Source: [Mycobacterium] stephanolepidis
GTDB lineage: Bacteria > Actinomycetota > Actinomycetes > Mycobacteriales > Mycobacteriaceae
NCBI RefSeq assembly: GCF_002356335.1
Contig: NZ_AP018165.1
Span: 3,720,001-3,784,000 of the forward strand
Direction: 5' to 3'
DNA: 64,000 bases
In this document: positions 26,836 to 36,178 of the stretch, in pieces
Numbering within the stretch: position 1 is the stretch's first letter
Layout of the letters: each line of letters begins with the position of its first letter
Position numbers and translations under genes: made by a program
Notes under the pieces: generated by a model
Seen by the model: the letters and a program-made list of their open reading frames with translations, nothing else
Databases searched by the model: none
Told to the model about the DNA's origin: nothing

Positions 26836-27492
26836 TCATCTGATGAATATTTTGATGCCTTCATCAAAATACTTCACGTCACCTGAAAGTGATGGAAATT
26901 GATCAGCCGTTGTAGTTATGGTGTTGAGTATCAGATATCGCGTGTCGTGCACGGTGGCGAGAACGTACCGGTTCACAACATGCAGTCTTTTCCCCTGGTC
27001 GTTGTATGTTCCGGAAATCACCGACGATAGGCCGTGCTGAAAATCTTCGACTTTCTCTGATTCGAGAACAAAACCGTCGTAGCGTTCGGTATCAACTGAA
27101 CCCCGCCGTATGGCTTCCTCCTGGGAAAAATCTCCAGTCAATCGATGCACAATAAGAACCGCATTCGGAACGAAACTTTGGTCCACGGCATCAGTATTCG
27201 AAACCACCACATACGTGTTCGGCAGCTGATGCTCCCTGGTCACATACCAGTGGGGTGGCTGCTGCATGCCAATACCAAAGTCGCTGATGTCTGCCCTCGT
27301 CTGCACCGCAGCACGGACTCCATGGCTAGTGAGATATTCGTCGAGAGTCATATCATGTGCCACGTCCGTACCGGCACTTCTGCTGTCAGGAGCCTCGCAT
27401 TCCTTATCAGTCCGCGCACTACAGCCCCCCGCCGCAAGGCTAACTAGCGTGACGACAACAGCTGCCACCACAGGGGCCCTACGGCTGCGCAT
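26836..27492 (-). CDS. LpqN-like lipoprotein
   Basis: A 218-residue lipoprotein with signal VVTLVSLAAGGCSARTDKEC and lipobox AGGC. The mature part matches the Lpp-LpqN family: the conserved start MTLDEYLTSHGVRAAVQTRA, and IGMQQPPHWYVTREHQLPNT and FVPNAVLIVHRLTGDFSQEE. Members are surface or periplasmic lipoproteins, some linked to mycolate transport through MmpL3 partners. The ATG overlaps the end of the repeat protein gene by 14 bp, so both are made from one message, with this gene second. Confidence 0.85.
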   Translation of the reverse strand: MRSRRAPVVAAVVVTLVSLAAGGCSARTDKECEAPDSRSAGTDVAHDMTLDEYLTSHGVRAAVQTRADISDFGIGMQQPPHWYVTREHQLPNTYVVVSNTDAVDQSFVPNAVLIVHRLTGDFSQEEAIRRGSVDTERYDGFVLESEKVEDFQHGLSSVISGTYNDQGKRLHVVNRYVLATVHDTRYLILNTITTTADQFPSLSGDVKYFDEGIKIFIR

Positions 27493-29329
27493 ACGGCTTC
27501 AGCACTGTTTCAACAGCACCGCCCACAGCGTTACCCACAAGCGCACCAATCGTCTGGCTCGTATGATCCACCAGGCTCCCGGACATGCCTACGTCGGTCA
27601 TTGTCCCCGCGACCGTCGTCGTAGTCGCTGTGCCGACCATCGCCCCCACGCCAGAGCCGATCCGCGAAGCCGAACCCGAGAGCAGGGCCGCCGCTAGAGG
27701 ACTCCCCTTAGCGGCGTGCACCTGAATACTGTCAACGACACTTGGTATTCCGCCTGTCGCTGCCGATCCATCGAGAACAGAAATAGCCGCGCCAGCAGCC
27801 CCGGCCCCGAGAGCAGTTCCCAAATCACCGCCCACAGATGTGAAGAACCGAATGCTTGCACGCGTCACCTCATAACTGACAGCGGTCGTCACCGGCAGAC
27901 CCACCACACTGGCAGCACCTATCGTACTCAGCAAAGTTGCTGCAGAAGCGCCGACACTCGCACCGACCGTCGCACCCACCAACTTGCCTGCCGAGGCGCC
28001 AAGAACCGGGAACGTACCGTCGATCGTCTCGATCACGGACCCTCTGATGCGTACGTCACCACCCGCAGTCGCCGCAGAAGCGCCCGACTGCGCTTTCCAG
28101 AGAACCTGCGAAATATTTTTTGGCACATCAACATTCGGATTCCACTGGGACAAACCTGCAATGGCGCCCTCAGTCGTGCCACCCAGAGCAGCACCAAGCT
28201 CAGCGCCTAGCGCAGAACCCACGGTCATGAAGCCCGAACGCAATGCACGCTGAGCGGCAACATCATTGGTAATACCCGTAACACCAACAAGCGCATTCAC
28301 CGAGTCGCCAATACCGGCACCGATAAGCGCACCCAACCTCGCCCCGTCGGAACGTCCCTGCCCGACCAAAGCCTGCCCGCCAAGCTCGACAGCCCCAGCC
28401 TTCACGCTCGGCTTCTTGGCCGACTCCGACTCCGACTCGACCACCAACCCAGGCTTCACACCAACAGCAACACCCGAATCAGTCGCTGGTGCCTCGGTCT
28501 TCGCGTCGGTCTTCGCGTCGGTCTTCGCGTCGGTCTTCGCGTCGGTCTTCGCGTCGGTCTTCGCGTCGGTCTTCGCGTCGGTCTTCGCGTCGGTCTTCGC
28601 GTCGGTCTTCGCGTCGGTCTTCGCGTCGGTCTTCGCGTCGGTCTTCGCGTCGGTCTTCGCGTCGGTCTTCGCGTCGGTCTTCGCGTCGGTCTTCGCCTCG
28701 GTCTTCGCGTCGGTCTTCGCGTCGGTCTTCGCGTCGGTCTTCGCGTCGGTCTTCGCGTCGGTCTTCGCGTCGGTCTTCGCGTCGGTCTTCGCCTCGGTCT
28801 TCGCCTCGGTCTTCGCCTCGGTCTTCGCCTCGGTCTTCGCCTCGGTCTTCGCCTCGGTCTTCGCCTCGGTCTTCGCCTCGGTCTTCGCGTCGGTCTTCGC
28901 GTCGGTCTTCGCGTCGGTCTTCGCCTCAGTCTTCGCCTCAGTCTTCGCCTCAGTCTTCGCCTCGGTCTTCGCCTCGGTCTTCGCCTCAGCCTTGGACTTC
29001 GCCTCAGTACCGGGCCTAACCCCAGTCTTCGCCTCAGTACCGGGCCTAACCCCAGTCTTCGCCTCAGTCTTCGCCTCAGTCTTCGCCTCAGTACCGGGCC
29101 TAACCCCAGTCTTCGCCTCAGCCTTGGACTTCGCCTCAGAAGGCCCCGACTTCCCGCCAGCTTCAGATGAATCAGATGTACTGTCTACTAACATAATTAA
29201 CGATCTACGGCCGGAATTTCCGGCAACGGAGCTATCAACACTCGCCAAACCGACCGAAGCCACTACCGCAACAGGCAGCAGAGCTGTGAGGACAACATCA
29301 ATACCTAGACTACGAAGAGAACGCGGCAT
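27479..29329 (-). CDS. Exported protein with 41 KT[D/E]A repeats and a glycine-zipper C-terminal domain
   Basis: A 616-residue protein. The first about 35 residues are signal-like (MPRSLRSLGIDVVLTALLPV then an Ala-rich end). Three or more KTGVRPGTEA modules follow, then 41 uninterrupted KT[D/E]A tetrapeptides. A short linker (ATDSGVAVGVKPG) leads to a C-terminal domain of about 350 residues rich in Gly/Ala zipper patterns such as LGALIGAGIGDSVNALVG and GASVGASAATLLSTIGAASV. I do not recognise the family. The many Thr residues could be O-mannosylated (inference). ATG at 29329 is preferred over a GTG nine codons upstream. It overlaps the LpqN-like gene. Confidence 0.75.
   Translation of the reverse strand: MPRSLRSLGIDVVLTALLPVAVVASVGLASVDSSVAGNSGRRSLIMLVDSTSDSSEAGGKSGPSEAKSKAEAKTGVRPGTEAKTEAKTEAKTGVRPGTEAKTGVRPGTEAKSKAEAKTEAKTEAKTEAKTEAKTEAKTDAKTDAKTDAKTEAKTEAKTEAKTEAKTEAKTEAKTEAKTEAKTDAKTDAKTDAKTDAKTDAKTDAKTDAKTEAKTDAKTDAKTDAKTDAKTDAKTDAKTDAKTDAKTDAKTDAKTDAKTDAKTDAKTDAKTDAKTDAKTEAPATDSGVAVGVKPGLVVESESESAKKPSVKAGAVELGGQALVGQGRSDGARLGALIGAGIGDSVNALVGVTGITNDVAAQRALRSGFMTVGSALGAELGAALGGTTEGAIAGLSQWNPNVDVPKNISQVLWKAQSGASAATAGGDVRIRGSVIETIDGTFPVLGASAGKLVGATVGASVGASAATLLSTIGAASVVGLPVTTAVSYEVTRASIRFFTSVGGDLGTALGAGAAGAAISVLDGSAATGGIPSVVDSIQVHAAKGSPLAAALLSGSASRIGSGVGAMVGTATTTTVAGTMTDVGMSGSLVDHTSQTIGALVGNAVGGAVETVLKPYAQP
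28490..28981 (-). repeat. 41 tandem 12-bp coding repeats
   Basis: Perfectly phased 12-bp units encode KTDA (AAG ACC GAC GCG) or KTEA (AAG ACC/ACT GAG GCG). The units differ only by GAC/GAG and one silent base, in blocks, as expected of unequal crossover or slippage. Number variation between strains is likely (inference). Confidence 0.95.
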
Positions 29330-29599
29330 CTTAGAAACATCCTTTTCCGTAAACACCCGACCTGGATGGCAAACGCGAACCGCAAAACTGACATCCCACT
29401 AGGGATGAGGATGCCAAAGATCGCACCCGAACCGCGAGCCCAGAAGCGCCACAAAGACACACGTTCGCCCAGAATTAATCTCCCGTCACGTAAACAGTCC
29501 CGTTGGCGGGATGTCGAAACAGGCTGGAAACCTCCGAGGCTTCATAACGAAGTTCCGCGGTCGCCACTCCCCAGGAATCCAGAGGGCAGGGACCATCAG

Positions 29600-30235
29600 G
29601 AGTGTCATGTCTAAACACACGCAGGAAGTTCGATGAATCCGCTGGCCGATCAGCGTCAGACAGGGCGGTCCGGTCATCGGCACATTCAGCGGCCAGAGTG
29701 CGATTGAATCACTCGACTTCACGATACAGGCGGATCCGCTTACGGCTGCCCTGAGTGCTCGGGGATTTAGGGCAATCTGGTGAACAGTAACCGTTTCCGA
29801 TATTCGCTAGCATGCGTTTGACCGTGATTCCGCACTCGACGAAGAAATATTCGCTCGTCTCCAGAAACTCAGCAGCAGTATCCTTGCGTTCCTCGTCGAG
29901 GACCTCGGTGAGTCGATCGGGAGCGATCAGCGACAGCGAGATGCCCGTACGCATACCCGGCCCTAGCCGAGATACCCCGCCCCGCATAGCGTCCCAGCTT
30001 GCGGCTTCTACCACCGCCGGGGATGCGCCCGAGCTTCGTGATGTCCGCCTGCACCAGATCCCCGGATTCGGGGTCCTCGCAGCATCGCGGTGTGGATCGA
30101 CACATCGGTAAACCAGCGTATTGGTCGAGACCAGGCAGCGGCAGCATCCGGCAACGCCGCACAACAGCGAAGCGAGCCACGTTCACTCGTTCGTCGGATC
30201 GGACGAGTCGGTATAGGCTGCAGCGCAGCTAGCCG
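29600..30235 (-). mobile_element. IS481-type transposase remnant
   Basis: The reverse strand shows an IS481 transposase core in two or more frames: DLVQADITKLGRIPGGG, then ARAGYAYGHLAVADRSR, then DRLTEVLDEERKDTAAEFLE, FFVECGITVKRMLANIGNGY and the start of the DDE end (RLYREVE, then degenerate ADRPADSSNFLRVF). Frameshifts and missing ends show it is dead. It lies between the repeat protein and the glycosyltransferase. Confidence 0.75.
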
Positions 30236-30683
30236 GATCGATCCGCGATCACGTGCGCCCCAACACGGTAACGGTCAGCCTAATTTCTTGGTTGTGTCCG
30301 TCAAAGCACTAGAATCGGGGCAGCACTAGCCGACGGCGATCTTTGTTCAACAGCGCACCGAGCCAAGGTCAGACGACCGCGAGAGGCGATCTACGCGATA
30401 GTCGATGTCCAGGGTGTGGCCACCCCCGCCGCCCAAGACAGATAGGGACCGCTTAGCCCCGCGCGCCGATATGTCCGATACGGGGTATCTGCTTGTCACG
30501 GAAAATACTCCTGTTCCCGTGCCGAAACTTCTAGGCACCACTCAACGACTACTCGAAGCCGCAGAAAGGATCGGACACCGACATCACCGCAGCCGCCTAC
30601 CGCGCGGGCGCTGAGCATCGCACCCGCAGTCGGCGCGCGCCGACTGTCTGCACGGCCCGTCACGCTGGTGGGGTGAAAGCGCC
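30236..30683. other. Stretch without a recognisable gene
   Basis: About 450 bases between the IS481 remnant and the glycosyltransferase stop. A short frame from about 30405 to 30614 has no recognisable match. Nothing can be called. Confidence 0.5.
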
Positions 30684-31946
30684 CTACCCGGTGCGACCAC
30701 GCTGACGTGCGCTGCGGCAGGCCGTGTCCTCCAAAAGGTCGGCGGTGGTGCTGACACTCATTCCGGCATCTGTCATCTGCATCGCGGTGAAGCGAGCCCG
30801 TGCAGCACATTCCGGGGTGAGAACGGACCGGAGCCGTGCGACCAATGACGGTACTGTGACATTCGAGAAGCGTTGCGCCGAACCCACGCCCAGAGTTTCC
30901 ACCTGGGCCGCCCAAATCGGCTGATCGGCTCCGAACCATAAGATCAGCGCTGGTATCCCCGCCCGCAACGCGGCGGTAGTGGTGCCTGCGCCACCATGGT
31001 GGACAATAGCCCGGCATCGCGGAAAGACCTCCGAGTGATTCACGACACCAACGATTTTTACACCCTCTGACTGCACCGCTGTGAGATCGCTAGCTGCCGC
31101 CGCGGGACAGCTGATGAGTGCACGCAGCCCCAGTTGCCGGCACGCCTCGGCCGCCATCGCGATCATCGTGGTGGGCGACTCGACCGGCATGCTGCCGAAT
31201 CCGAAGTAAATAGGTGGTGGTCCTGAAGATATCCACGAATCGACTTCGTGGTCGGTTGATGTCGCCAATCCGAGGGTGAGCCCCCCGACGAACGGCCGCC
31301 TCCTGCACCAGTCGTCCGACAACCCGCGGAAGAAGACGGAGTCATAGGCTTGGATCTCCAGCGCGCCGCGTCGAAGATGCTGCCGATAGGACGGACCAAC
31401 TGAGCACGAGAGATTCAGTTGTTTGCGCTGCGCTGAGTCTGATTTCTCGATCAACCTCCAATGTATCCACGAAAATGCCGTGACAACAGCATGATTCAGT
31501 AGCGAGGGCAGCTGTGGCCACAGGCGGCCATTGGGGCGCAAAGGAAAGTAATGCAGCGCCGCGAAGGGAACGCCGTGGTGCTCAGCCGCATTGGCGGCGA
31601 CCTCCTGGTAGGTCGTTCCCGTGAGGACCAGATCAGCGCCCTGGGCAAGCTCGGTCACCGTGAGGCTCATCGCGTCCCAGCCGCGGGTGACGTACTCACG
31701 GGCTCTGCGTGCAAAGCTCCCACATGTCCGTACGCTCCAGAATTCACGAAAGAAGTCCTCTTCCATCTGCTGTTGGGAATGGGGTCCGTAGGCCACCGCG
31801 GTCAGTCCCGCGGACTCAATGAACCCGATGAGATCGGGTGGAACGGCCATCGCGATGTCGTGCCCCCGGCGGCGCAGCTCAAGTGCGACCGCAGCGCACG
31901 GTTCGACGTCGCCGCGGGTTCCGTGGACCGCTAGGGCAAACCTCAT
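30684..31946 (-). CDS. GPL-type glycosyltransferase (UGT/MGT family)
   Basis: A 420-residue GT1-family glycosyltransferase. The acceptor side starts with MRFALAVHGTRGDVEPCAAV, as in the Rv1524/Rv1526c and GPL Gtf enzymes; the donor side has PPPIYFGFGSMPVESPTTMI and the PSPG-like ending FPRCRAIVHHGGAGTTTAAL with ILWFGADQPIWAAQVETLGV. In rapid growers such enzymes add sugars to glycopeptidolipids, probably at the inner membrane. It diverges from a Gap-type gene, which supports a cell-surface glycolipid role. The sugar and acceptor cannot be read from sequence. Confidence 0.87.
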   Translation of the reverse strand: MRFALAVHGTRGDVEPCAAVALELRRRGHDIAMAVPPDLIGFIESAGLTAVAYGPHSQQQMEEDFFREFWSVRTCGSFARRAREYVTRGWDAMSLTVTELAQGADLVLTGTTYQEVAANAAEHHGVPFAALHYFPLRPNGRLWPQLPSLLNHAVVTAFSWIHWRLIEKSDSAQRKQLNLSCSVGPSYRQHLRRGALEIQAYDSVFFRGLSDDWCRRRPFVGGLTLGLATSTDHEVDSWISSGPPPIYFGFGSMPVESPTTMIAMAAEACRQLGLRALISCPAAAASDLTAVQSEGVKIVGVVNHSEVFPRCRAIVHHGGAGTTTAALRAGIPALILWFGADQPIWAAQVETLGVGSAQRFSNVTVPSLVARLRSVLTPECAARARFTAMQMTDAGMSVSTTADLLEDTACRSARQRGRTG

Positions 31947-32164
31947 GTCGTCACGCCGCTTTTTTGTTGCATGTTCATGCCATCACATCCCCAACTAATT
32001 TCCCGACCAACAGAAGAGCTTGAACAAGATGGGTGAAACATATCGGCCCAAGCCCGCATGCGCGACTCGACAATTGCCTATCTAAGCGACAGACTTTCTC
32101 ACCGCAAACTATGTTCGAAGATCCGTTTCGCCGTGACACGTTCGCGCTAGTAACCTGGTCCACC

Positions 32165-32830
32165 ATGTGGGGTGCAATTTTGGTGCTGGCCCTACTTGCG
32201 GCAGCCGATCCCCTACGGATCGGTGTTGCCTTACTGCTCTTTTCCAGGCCGCGGCCGATTCTCAATGCGTTGGCATTCTGGATAGGCGGACTGGCTATGG
32301 CCTTCAGTCTGGGCATACTTGTGCTCGCCGTGCTGAGGAGTTACGCGTTGGGGATCTTACATGGCATAACGGACATCGCTGCGACACCGCCTGCCCGCTA
32401 CCTTCAGCTGTCCATCGGAGTTCTTGTGCTCCTCATGGCAGCACGATGGACGCGGCGCCTCCGCCACTCGAGGAAGTTATCCGGGAAGCACATACGCACC
32501 GGTGGCCCACTCCGCGGCAGGTCACTGTGGATTGCTTTCGCGGCAGGGCTGGGAATGGCGACTCCATGGGAATACTTGGCTGTGCTGGCCGCCGTCCTGG
32601 TCTCCAAAGCAACCGCAAGCGCCCAAATCGGGGCCGTGCTGCTGTTCACCTGTATCGCCTTCACGATCGTGGAAATTCCGTTGATCAGTTACCTATTCAT
32701 GCCATCGGGAACCCGTGAGGTGATGCTGCGGGTACACACCTGGGCTGAGATATATCGACGACACACGGTTGTCGGCATTGCCGCCGTCGTGGGTGGCCTA
32801 TTGGTCACCACCGCAATAATCGGAATATGA
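32165..32830 (+). CDS. Gap-type (GPL addressing protein) integral membrane protein
   Basis: A 221-residue membrane protein with about six hydrophobic helices: MWGAILVLALLAAADPLRIG at the N-terminus, ALAFWIGGLAMAFSLGILVL, SIGVLVLLMAAR and VVGIAAVVGGLLVTTAIIGI at the end. It resembles the GAP/Sap family, in which M. smegmatis Gap is needed to move glycopeptidolipids to the cell surface. The ATG at 32165 is chosen because family members begin with MW-type starts; 32111 is an in-frame alternative with no better ribosome binding site. It is divergent from the glycosyltransferase, 218 bp away. Confidence 0.8.
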   Translation: MWGAILVLALLAAADPLRIGVALLLFSRPRPILNALAFWIGGLAMAFSLGILVLAVLRSYALGILHGITDIAATPPARYLQLSIGVLVLLMAARWTRRLRHSRKLSGKHIRTGGPLRGRSLWIAFAAGLGMATPWEYLAVLAAVLVSKATASAQIGAVLLFTCIAFTIVEIPLISYLFMPSGTREVMLRVHTWAEIYRRHTVVGIAAVVGGLLVTTAIIGI

Positions 32831-32879
32831 CGTCGGCAGCGCAGAGGTGCTGACCAATGCACACACCGAATGCATCCCT

Positions 32880-34250
32880 CTATACCCGGTGAGACAACAC
32901 CCTAGACACCGCGGCCGCTGCGGCGTCGATCTCCTCGGCACTGACGATCAGCGGCGGACGGAACCGGACACTGTTCTTGCCACTGGGCAACAGGATCACA
33001 CGCTCCTGCGACCACAGCCGCTCCACCAGATGATCGCGCTCCTGCGTGGTCGGCAGGCTGAACGCGCACATCAGCCCGCGTCCCCGCACGTCGCCGATCT
33101 CGCCGTGCCGCAACGCCAGGGTCTGCAGACGGTCCAGTAGGTACTCGCCCATCCGAGCCGCGTTGCCGAAAAGCCGCTGCGACTCAATCACTTCCAGGAT
33201 GCGGCGAGAGCGCACCATGTCCACCAGGTTTCCGCCCCAGGTGGAGTTGATGCGTGAGCTGACGGCGAAGACATTGTCGGCGACCTCATCAACACGACCG
33301 CCTGCCATGACTCCACACACCTGCGTCTTCTTGCCGAACGCCACGATATCGGGAGTCACGCCCAGCTGTTGGAATGCCCAGGCCGTTCCGGTGAGTCCAC
33401 AGCCGGTCTGCACCTCGTCGAAGACGAACAGGGCATCATTCTCGTGACACAGCGCGCGCATGGCGTGGAAAAAGTCGGGTCGGAAATGACGATCTCCACC
33501 CTCACCCTGGATCGGCTCGGCGATGAAACATGCTATTTCGTGAGGATTTTCGGCGAACACACGTCGGGCCTGCGCCAGCGCCGCAGCCTCCAGCTCTTCG
33601 ACATCGGCGTCGGGGCGCAGGTACGGCGCGTCGATGCGCGGCCAGTCGAACTTGGGGAACCGCGCCACCTTGTTGGGATCGGTGTTCGTCAGCGACATGG
33701 TGTAGCCGCTACGCCCATGGAAGGCCTCACGCAGGTGTAATACCTTGGTGCCCAGGGCCGCATCGATTCCGTGCGCCTCGTTCCAGCGGCTCTTCCAGTC
33801 GAATGCCACCTTCAGTGCGTTCTCCACCGCCAATGCTCCGCCGTCGACGAAAAACAGGTGCGGAAGAGCCGGGTCACCGAGCACACGCGCGAAAGTGTCG
33901 ACGAACCGCGCCATCTCGACGGTATAGATATCCGAATTACTCGGCTTGTTGATGGCGGCCCGGGTCAGTTCGGCACGGAACTCGCCGTCCTCGGCAAGCA
34001 TCGGGTGGTTCATCCCCAGCGCCGACGACGCGAAGAACGTGAACATGTCGAGATAGGTGGTCCCATCGCGCGCATCCACCAGATGCGCCCCATGCGAACG
34101 CTCCAGGTCGAGCACGAGGTCCATTCCGTCGGCCAGAATGCTGCGCCGCAGCACCTCATGCACCCGATCCGGTGTCACCGGGTCCGGACGCGTTGCCTCG
34201 TCATCGGTCGTGGAGCCTACGTGGGCCCCCGGGAACATGAGTGCGGTCAT
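32880..34250 (-). CDS. lat: L-lysine epsilon-aminotransferase
   Basis: A 456-residue class III PLP aminotransferase matching mycobacterial Lat. Key parts are YLDMFTFFASSALGMNHPML, LREAFHGRSGYTMSLTNTDP, IAEPIQGEGGDRHFRPDFFH, FDEVQTGCGLTGTAWAFQQL and the PLP-lysine segment AFGKKTQVCGVMAGG. It moves the lysine epsilon-amino group to 2-oxoglutarate, giving the semialdehyde that cyclises to piperideine-6-carboxylate. ATG at 34250 is preferred to a GTG three codons upstream. The LrpA regulator is next to it, in the same orientation. Confidence 0.96.
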   Translation of the reverse strand: MTALMFPGAHVGSTTDDEATRPDPVTPDRVHEVLRRSILADGMDLVLDLERSHGAHLVDARDGTTYLDMFTFFASSALGMNHPMLAEDGEFRAELTRAAINKPSNSDIYTVEMARFVDTFARVLGDPALPHLFFVDGGALAVENALKVAFDWKSRWNEAHGIDAALGTKVLHLREAFHGRSGYTMSLTNTDPNKVARFPKFDWPRIDAPYLRPDADVEELEAAALAQARRVFAENPHEIACFIAEPIQGEGGDRHFRPDFFHAMRALCHENDALFVFDEVQTGCGLTGTAWAFQQLGVTPDIVAFGKKTQVCGVMAGGRVDEVADNVFAVSSRINSTWGGNLVDMVRSRRILEVIESQRLFGNAARMGEYLLDRLQTLALRHGEIGDVRGRGLMCAFSLPTTQERDHLVERLWSQERVILLPSGKNSVRFRPPLIVSAEEIDAAAAAVSRVLSHRV

Positions 34251-34303
34251 AAGACCCACTCTAACGGAGTATTTACGACTTCTCTACGTCAATACAAGAA
34301 TAT

Positions 34304-34780
34304 TTACGGCACTAGCTGGCGACCATCGTAAAAAGTTTGTAAGATGATGGTGCTTCGCGTGCGAACGTTGGCTGTGGTGCGGATCAACTGCAGCAGCTCC
34401 TCGAGCGCACGCGGCGAGGGCACCCGCACCAGGAGGATGTAGCTTTCCTCGCCCGCCACCGAGTGGCACGACTCGATGGCGTCGATGCGCTCAAGCCGTG
34501 CCGGAGCATCATCGGGTTGAGAAGGATCGAGAGGGGTGATTGCCACGAACGCCGAGAGCAGTTGGCCCACCGACTCCGGATTCACCCGGGCCGCATACCC
34601 GGTGAGAACGCCGCGAGATTCCAGCCGCCGCACACGAGTTTGCACTGCAGAGATCGACAGCCCGGCTTTTGCCGCCAGATGCGCAAGGGTCGCCCGGCCA
34701 TCGCGAGCCAACTCGCGCACCAGAATTCGGTCGACGTCGTCAAGCGGACGCTCGGGCGTTCTCTCAGAATCCGCAGTCAC
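34304..34780 (-). CDS. lrpA: Lrp/AsnC family regulator LrpA
   Basis: A 158-residue regulator. The N-terminal HTH is LDDVDRILVRELARDGRATL then AHLAAKAGLSISAVQTRVRR, and the C-terminal RAM domain has ESCHSVAGEESYILLVRVPS. M. tuberculosis LrpA next to lat is a feast/famine-type regulator that responds to lysine and related amino acids. It lies upstream of lat and is divergent from hglS, so it can control both. The GTG start at 34780 follows a TACTCT box at a leaderless spacing. Confidence 0.93.
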   Translation of the reverse strand: MTADSERTPERPLDDVDRILVRELARDGRATLAHLAAKAGLSISAVQTRVRRLESRGVLTGYAARVNPESVGQLLSAFVAITPLDPSQPDDAPARLERIDAIESCHSVAGEESYILLVRVPSPRALEELLQLIRTTANVRTRSTIILQTFYDGRQLVP

Positions 34781-34786
34781 GTGGGC

Positions 34787-34792
34787 AGAGTA
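34787..34792 (-). promoter_or_regulatory. Candidate -10 box of lrpA (TACTCT)
   Basis: On the minus strand TACTCT ends 6 bases before the GTG of lrpA, with no ribosome binding site, which fits a leaderless start. Confidence 0.5.
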
Positions 34793-34870
34793 CCGCGACC
34801 GCGGACCACAAGGAACGAACTTACGCAGGCCAATCACGTCAACTGTGAGAACAACTACAGGACGAATTCG

Positions 34871-36178
34871 ATGACCGATCTCATCCCCTGCTGGGAACTG
34901 CGCGCAGGTTTCGCAGCGGCACTGTCCCGAATGTATGGGACGGAAGTTCCCGCGTACAACACGCTGGTCGACGTCAGCACCGAGGTGAACCAGACTTACG
35001 CCACAACACATCCGGATGCCGAGCGGCTCGGCTCGATTGAGCGCGTGACCGCCGAGCGCCACGGCGCGATCCGAGTGGGCAGCCCACGAGAACTCGCCGC
35101 CGTCGCCGACCTGTTCGAAGCGTTCGGGATGTATCCCGTCGACTTCTACGACCTGCGTGACGCCGCGTCGCCGGTGCCGGTGGTCTCGACAGCATTCCGA
35201 CCTATCGATGAAAAAGAGTTGGCACTCAACCCCTTCCGAGTGTTCACCTCAATGCTTGCGACCGCTGACCGCCGATTCTTCGATGCGGAACTGCGCACGC
35301 GCGTGGATCACTTCGTACAACGGCGAGAGCTGTTCGATCCGGCCCTGCTGGCCCACGCGCGACTGATCAGCACCGCGGGCGGAGCCACCCCGGCGCAGGC
35401 CGAGGACTTCATCCGAGAGGCCGTGAAGTCGTTCGCGCTGTACACCGCCCCCATCGACCGTGCCTGGTATGACGAACTTTCCGCGGTCTCGCCGGTCGCC
35501 GCGGATATCGCCGGCGTGGGCGGCACACACATCAACCATCTGACACCGCGCGTGCTCGATATCGATGACCTGTACCGGCGGATGATGGCGCGCGGCATCA
35601 CCATGATCGACGCGATCCAGGGGCCACCGCGCTGGCACGGACCCGATGTTCTCCTGCGGCAGACCTCATTCCGGGCGCTGGCCGAGCCGCGCCGTTTCCT
35701 CATGCCTGACGGCACCGTGGCCAGCGACACGCTGCGGGTCCGGTTCGGCGAAGTCGAGGCACGGGGCATAGCCCTCACCCCCACAGGTCGCACTCGCTAC
35801 GACGCCGCGATGATCGCCATCGATACCGCACAGGCAGATCCCGAACGGGCCGCATCTATTTGGGCCGATCACTTTCCCGATACCGAGGCCGGTTTGGCCG
35901 AGCAGGAGCTCGCATACTTCCGTACCGATGTCGGCGCCGACGGTGAGATCGTGCACACCCCCATCGTGTACGAAGATTTCCTGCCGCGTTCGGCCGCCGG
36001 GATATTCCGGTCCAATCTCGATGACGACGGCGCGTACGGGGATGGCGCCGACGATTACGCCGCCGACTATTCGAAGGATTGGATGTCGGGCGCCATAGCC
36101 CGGGACATCCACGACCCGTACGCGCTCTACGCCGCCATCGCCGCACAATCTGACCTCACGATAGGAGCCGATCGATGA
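34871..36178 (+). CDS. hglS: 2-oxoadipate dioxygenase/decarboxylase (HglS, DUF1338 family)
   Basis: A 435-residue protein of the DUF1338/YdcJ family, in which HglS turns 2-oxoadipate plus O2 into D-2-hydroxyglutarate and CO2 using a VOC-like metal site. The expected ligands are visible: His in VTAERHGAIRVGSPRE, His in VGGTHINHLTPRVLD and Glu in RVRFGEVEARGIALTP. It overlaps pcd by 4 bp and is divergent from lrpA. With lat and pcd it gives a full route from lysine through 2-aminoadipate and 2-oxoadipate to D-2-hydroxyglutarate. The aminoadipate transaminase is not in the window. Confidence 0.9.
   Translation: MTDLIPCWELRAGFAAALSRMYGTEVPAYNTLVDVSTEVNQTYATTHPDAERLGSIERVTAERHGAIRVGSPRELAAVADLFEAFGMYPVDFYDLRDAASPVPVVSTAFRPIDEKELALNPFRVFTSMLATADRRFFDAELRTRVDHFVQRRELFDPALLAHARLISTAGGATPAQAEDFIREAVKSFALYTAPIDRAWYDELSAVSPVAADIAGVGGTHINHLTPRVLDIDDLYRRMMARGITMIDAIQGPPRWHGPDVLLRQTSFRALAEPRRFLMPDGTVASDTLRVRFGEVEARGIALTPTGRTRYDAAMIAIDTAQADPERAASIWADHFPDTEAGLAEQELAYFRTDVGADGEIVHTPIVYEDFLPRSAAGIFRSNLDDDGAYGDGADDYAADYSKDWMSGAIARDIHDPYALYAAIAAQSDLTIGADR

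Noticed and set aside
28490..28981. Possible CRISPR array
   Set aside because: The repeats are head-to-tail 12-bp coding units with no spacers.
28266..29402. Plus-strand frame of 378 residues of FASV repeats opposite the KT[D/E]A protein
   Set aside because: It is the antisense shadow of the 12-bp repeat. The minus frame has a signal peptide, a folded C-terminal domain and operon overlap with the lipoprotein.
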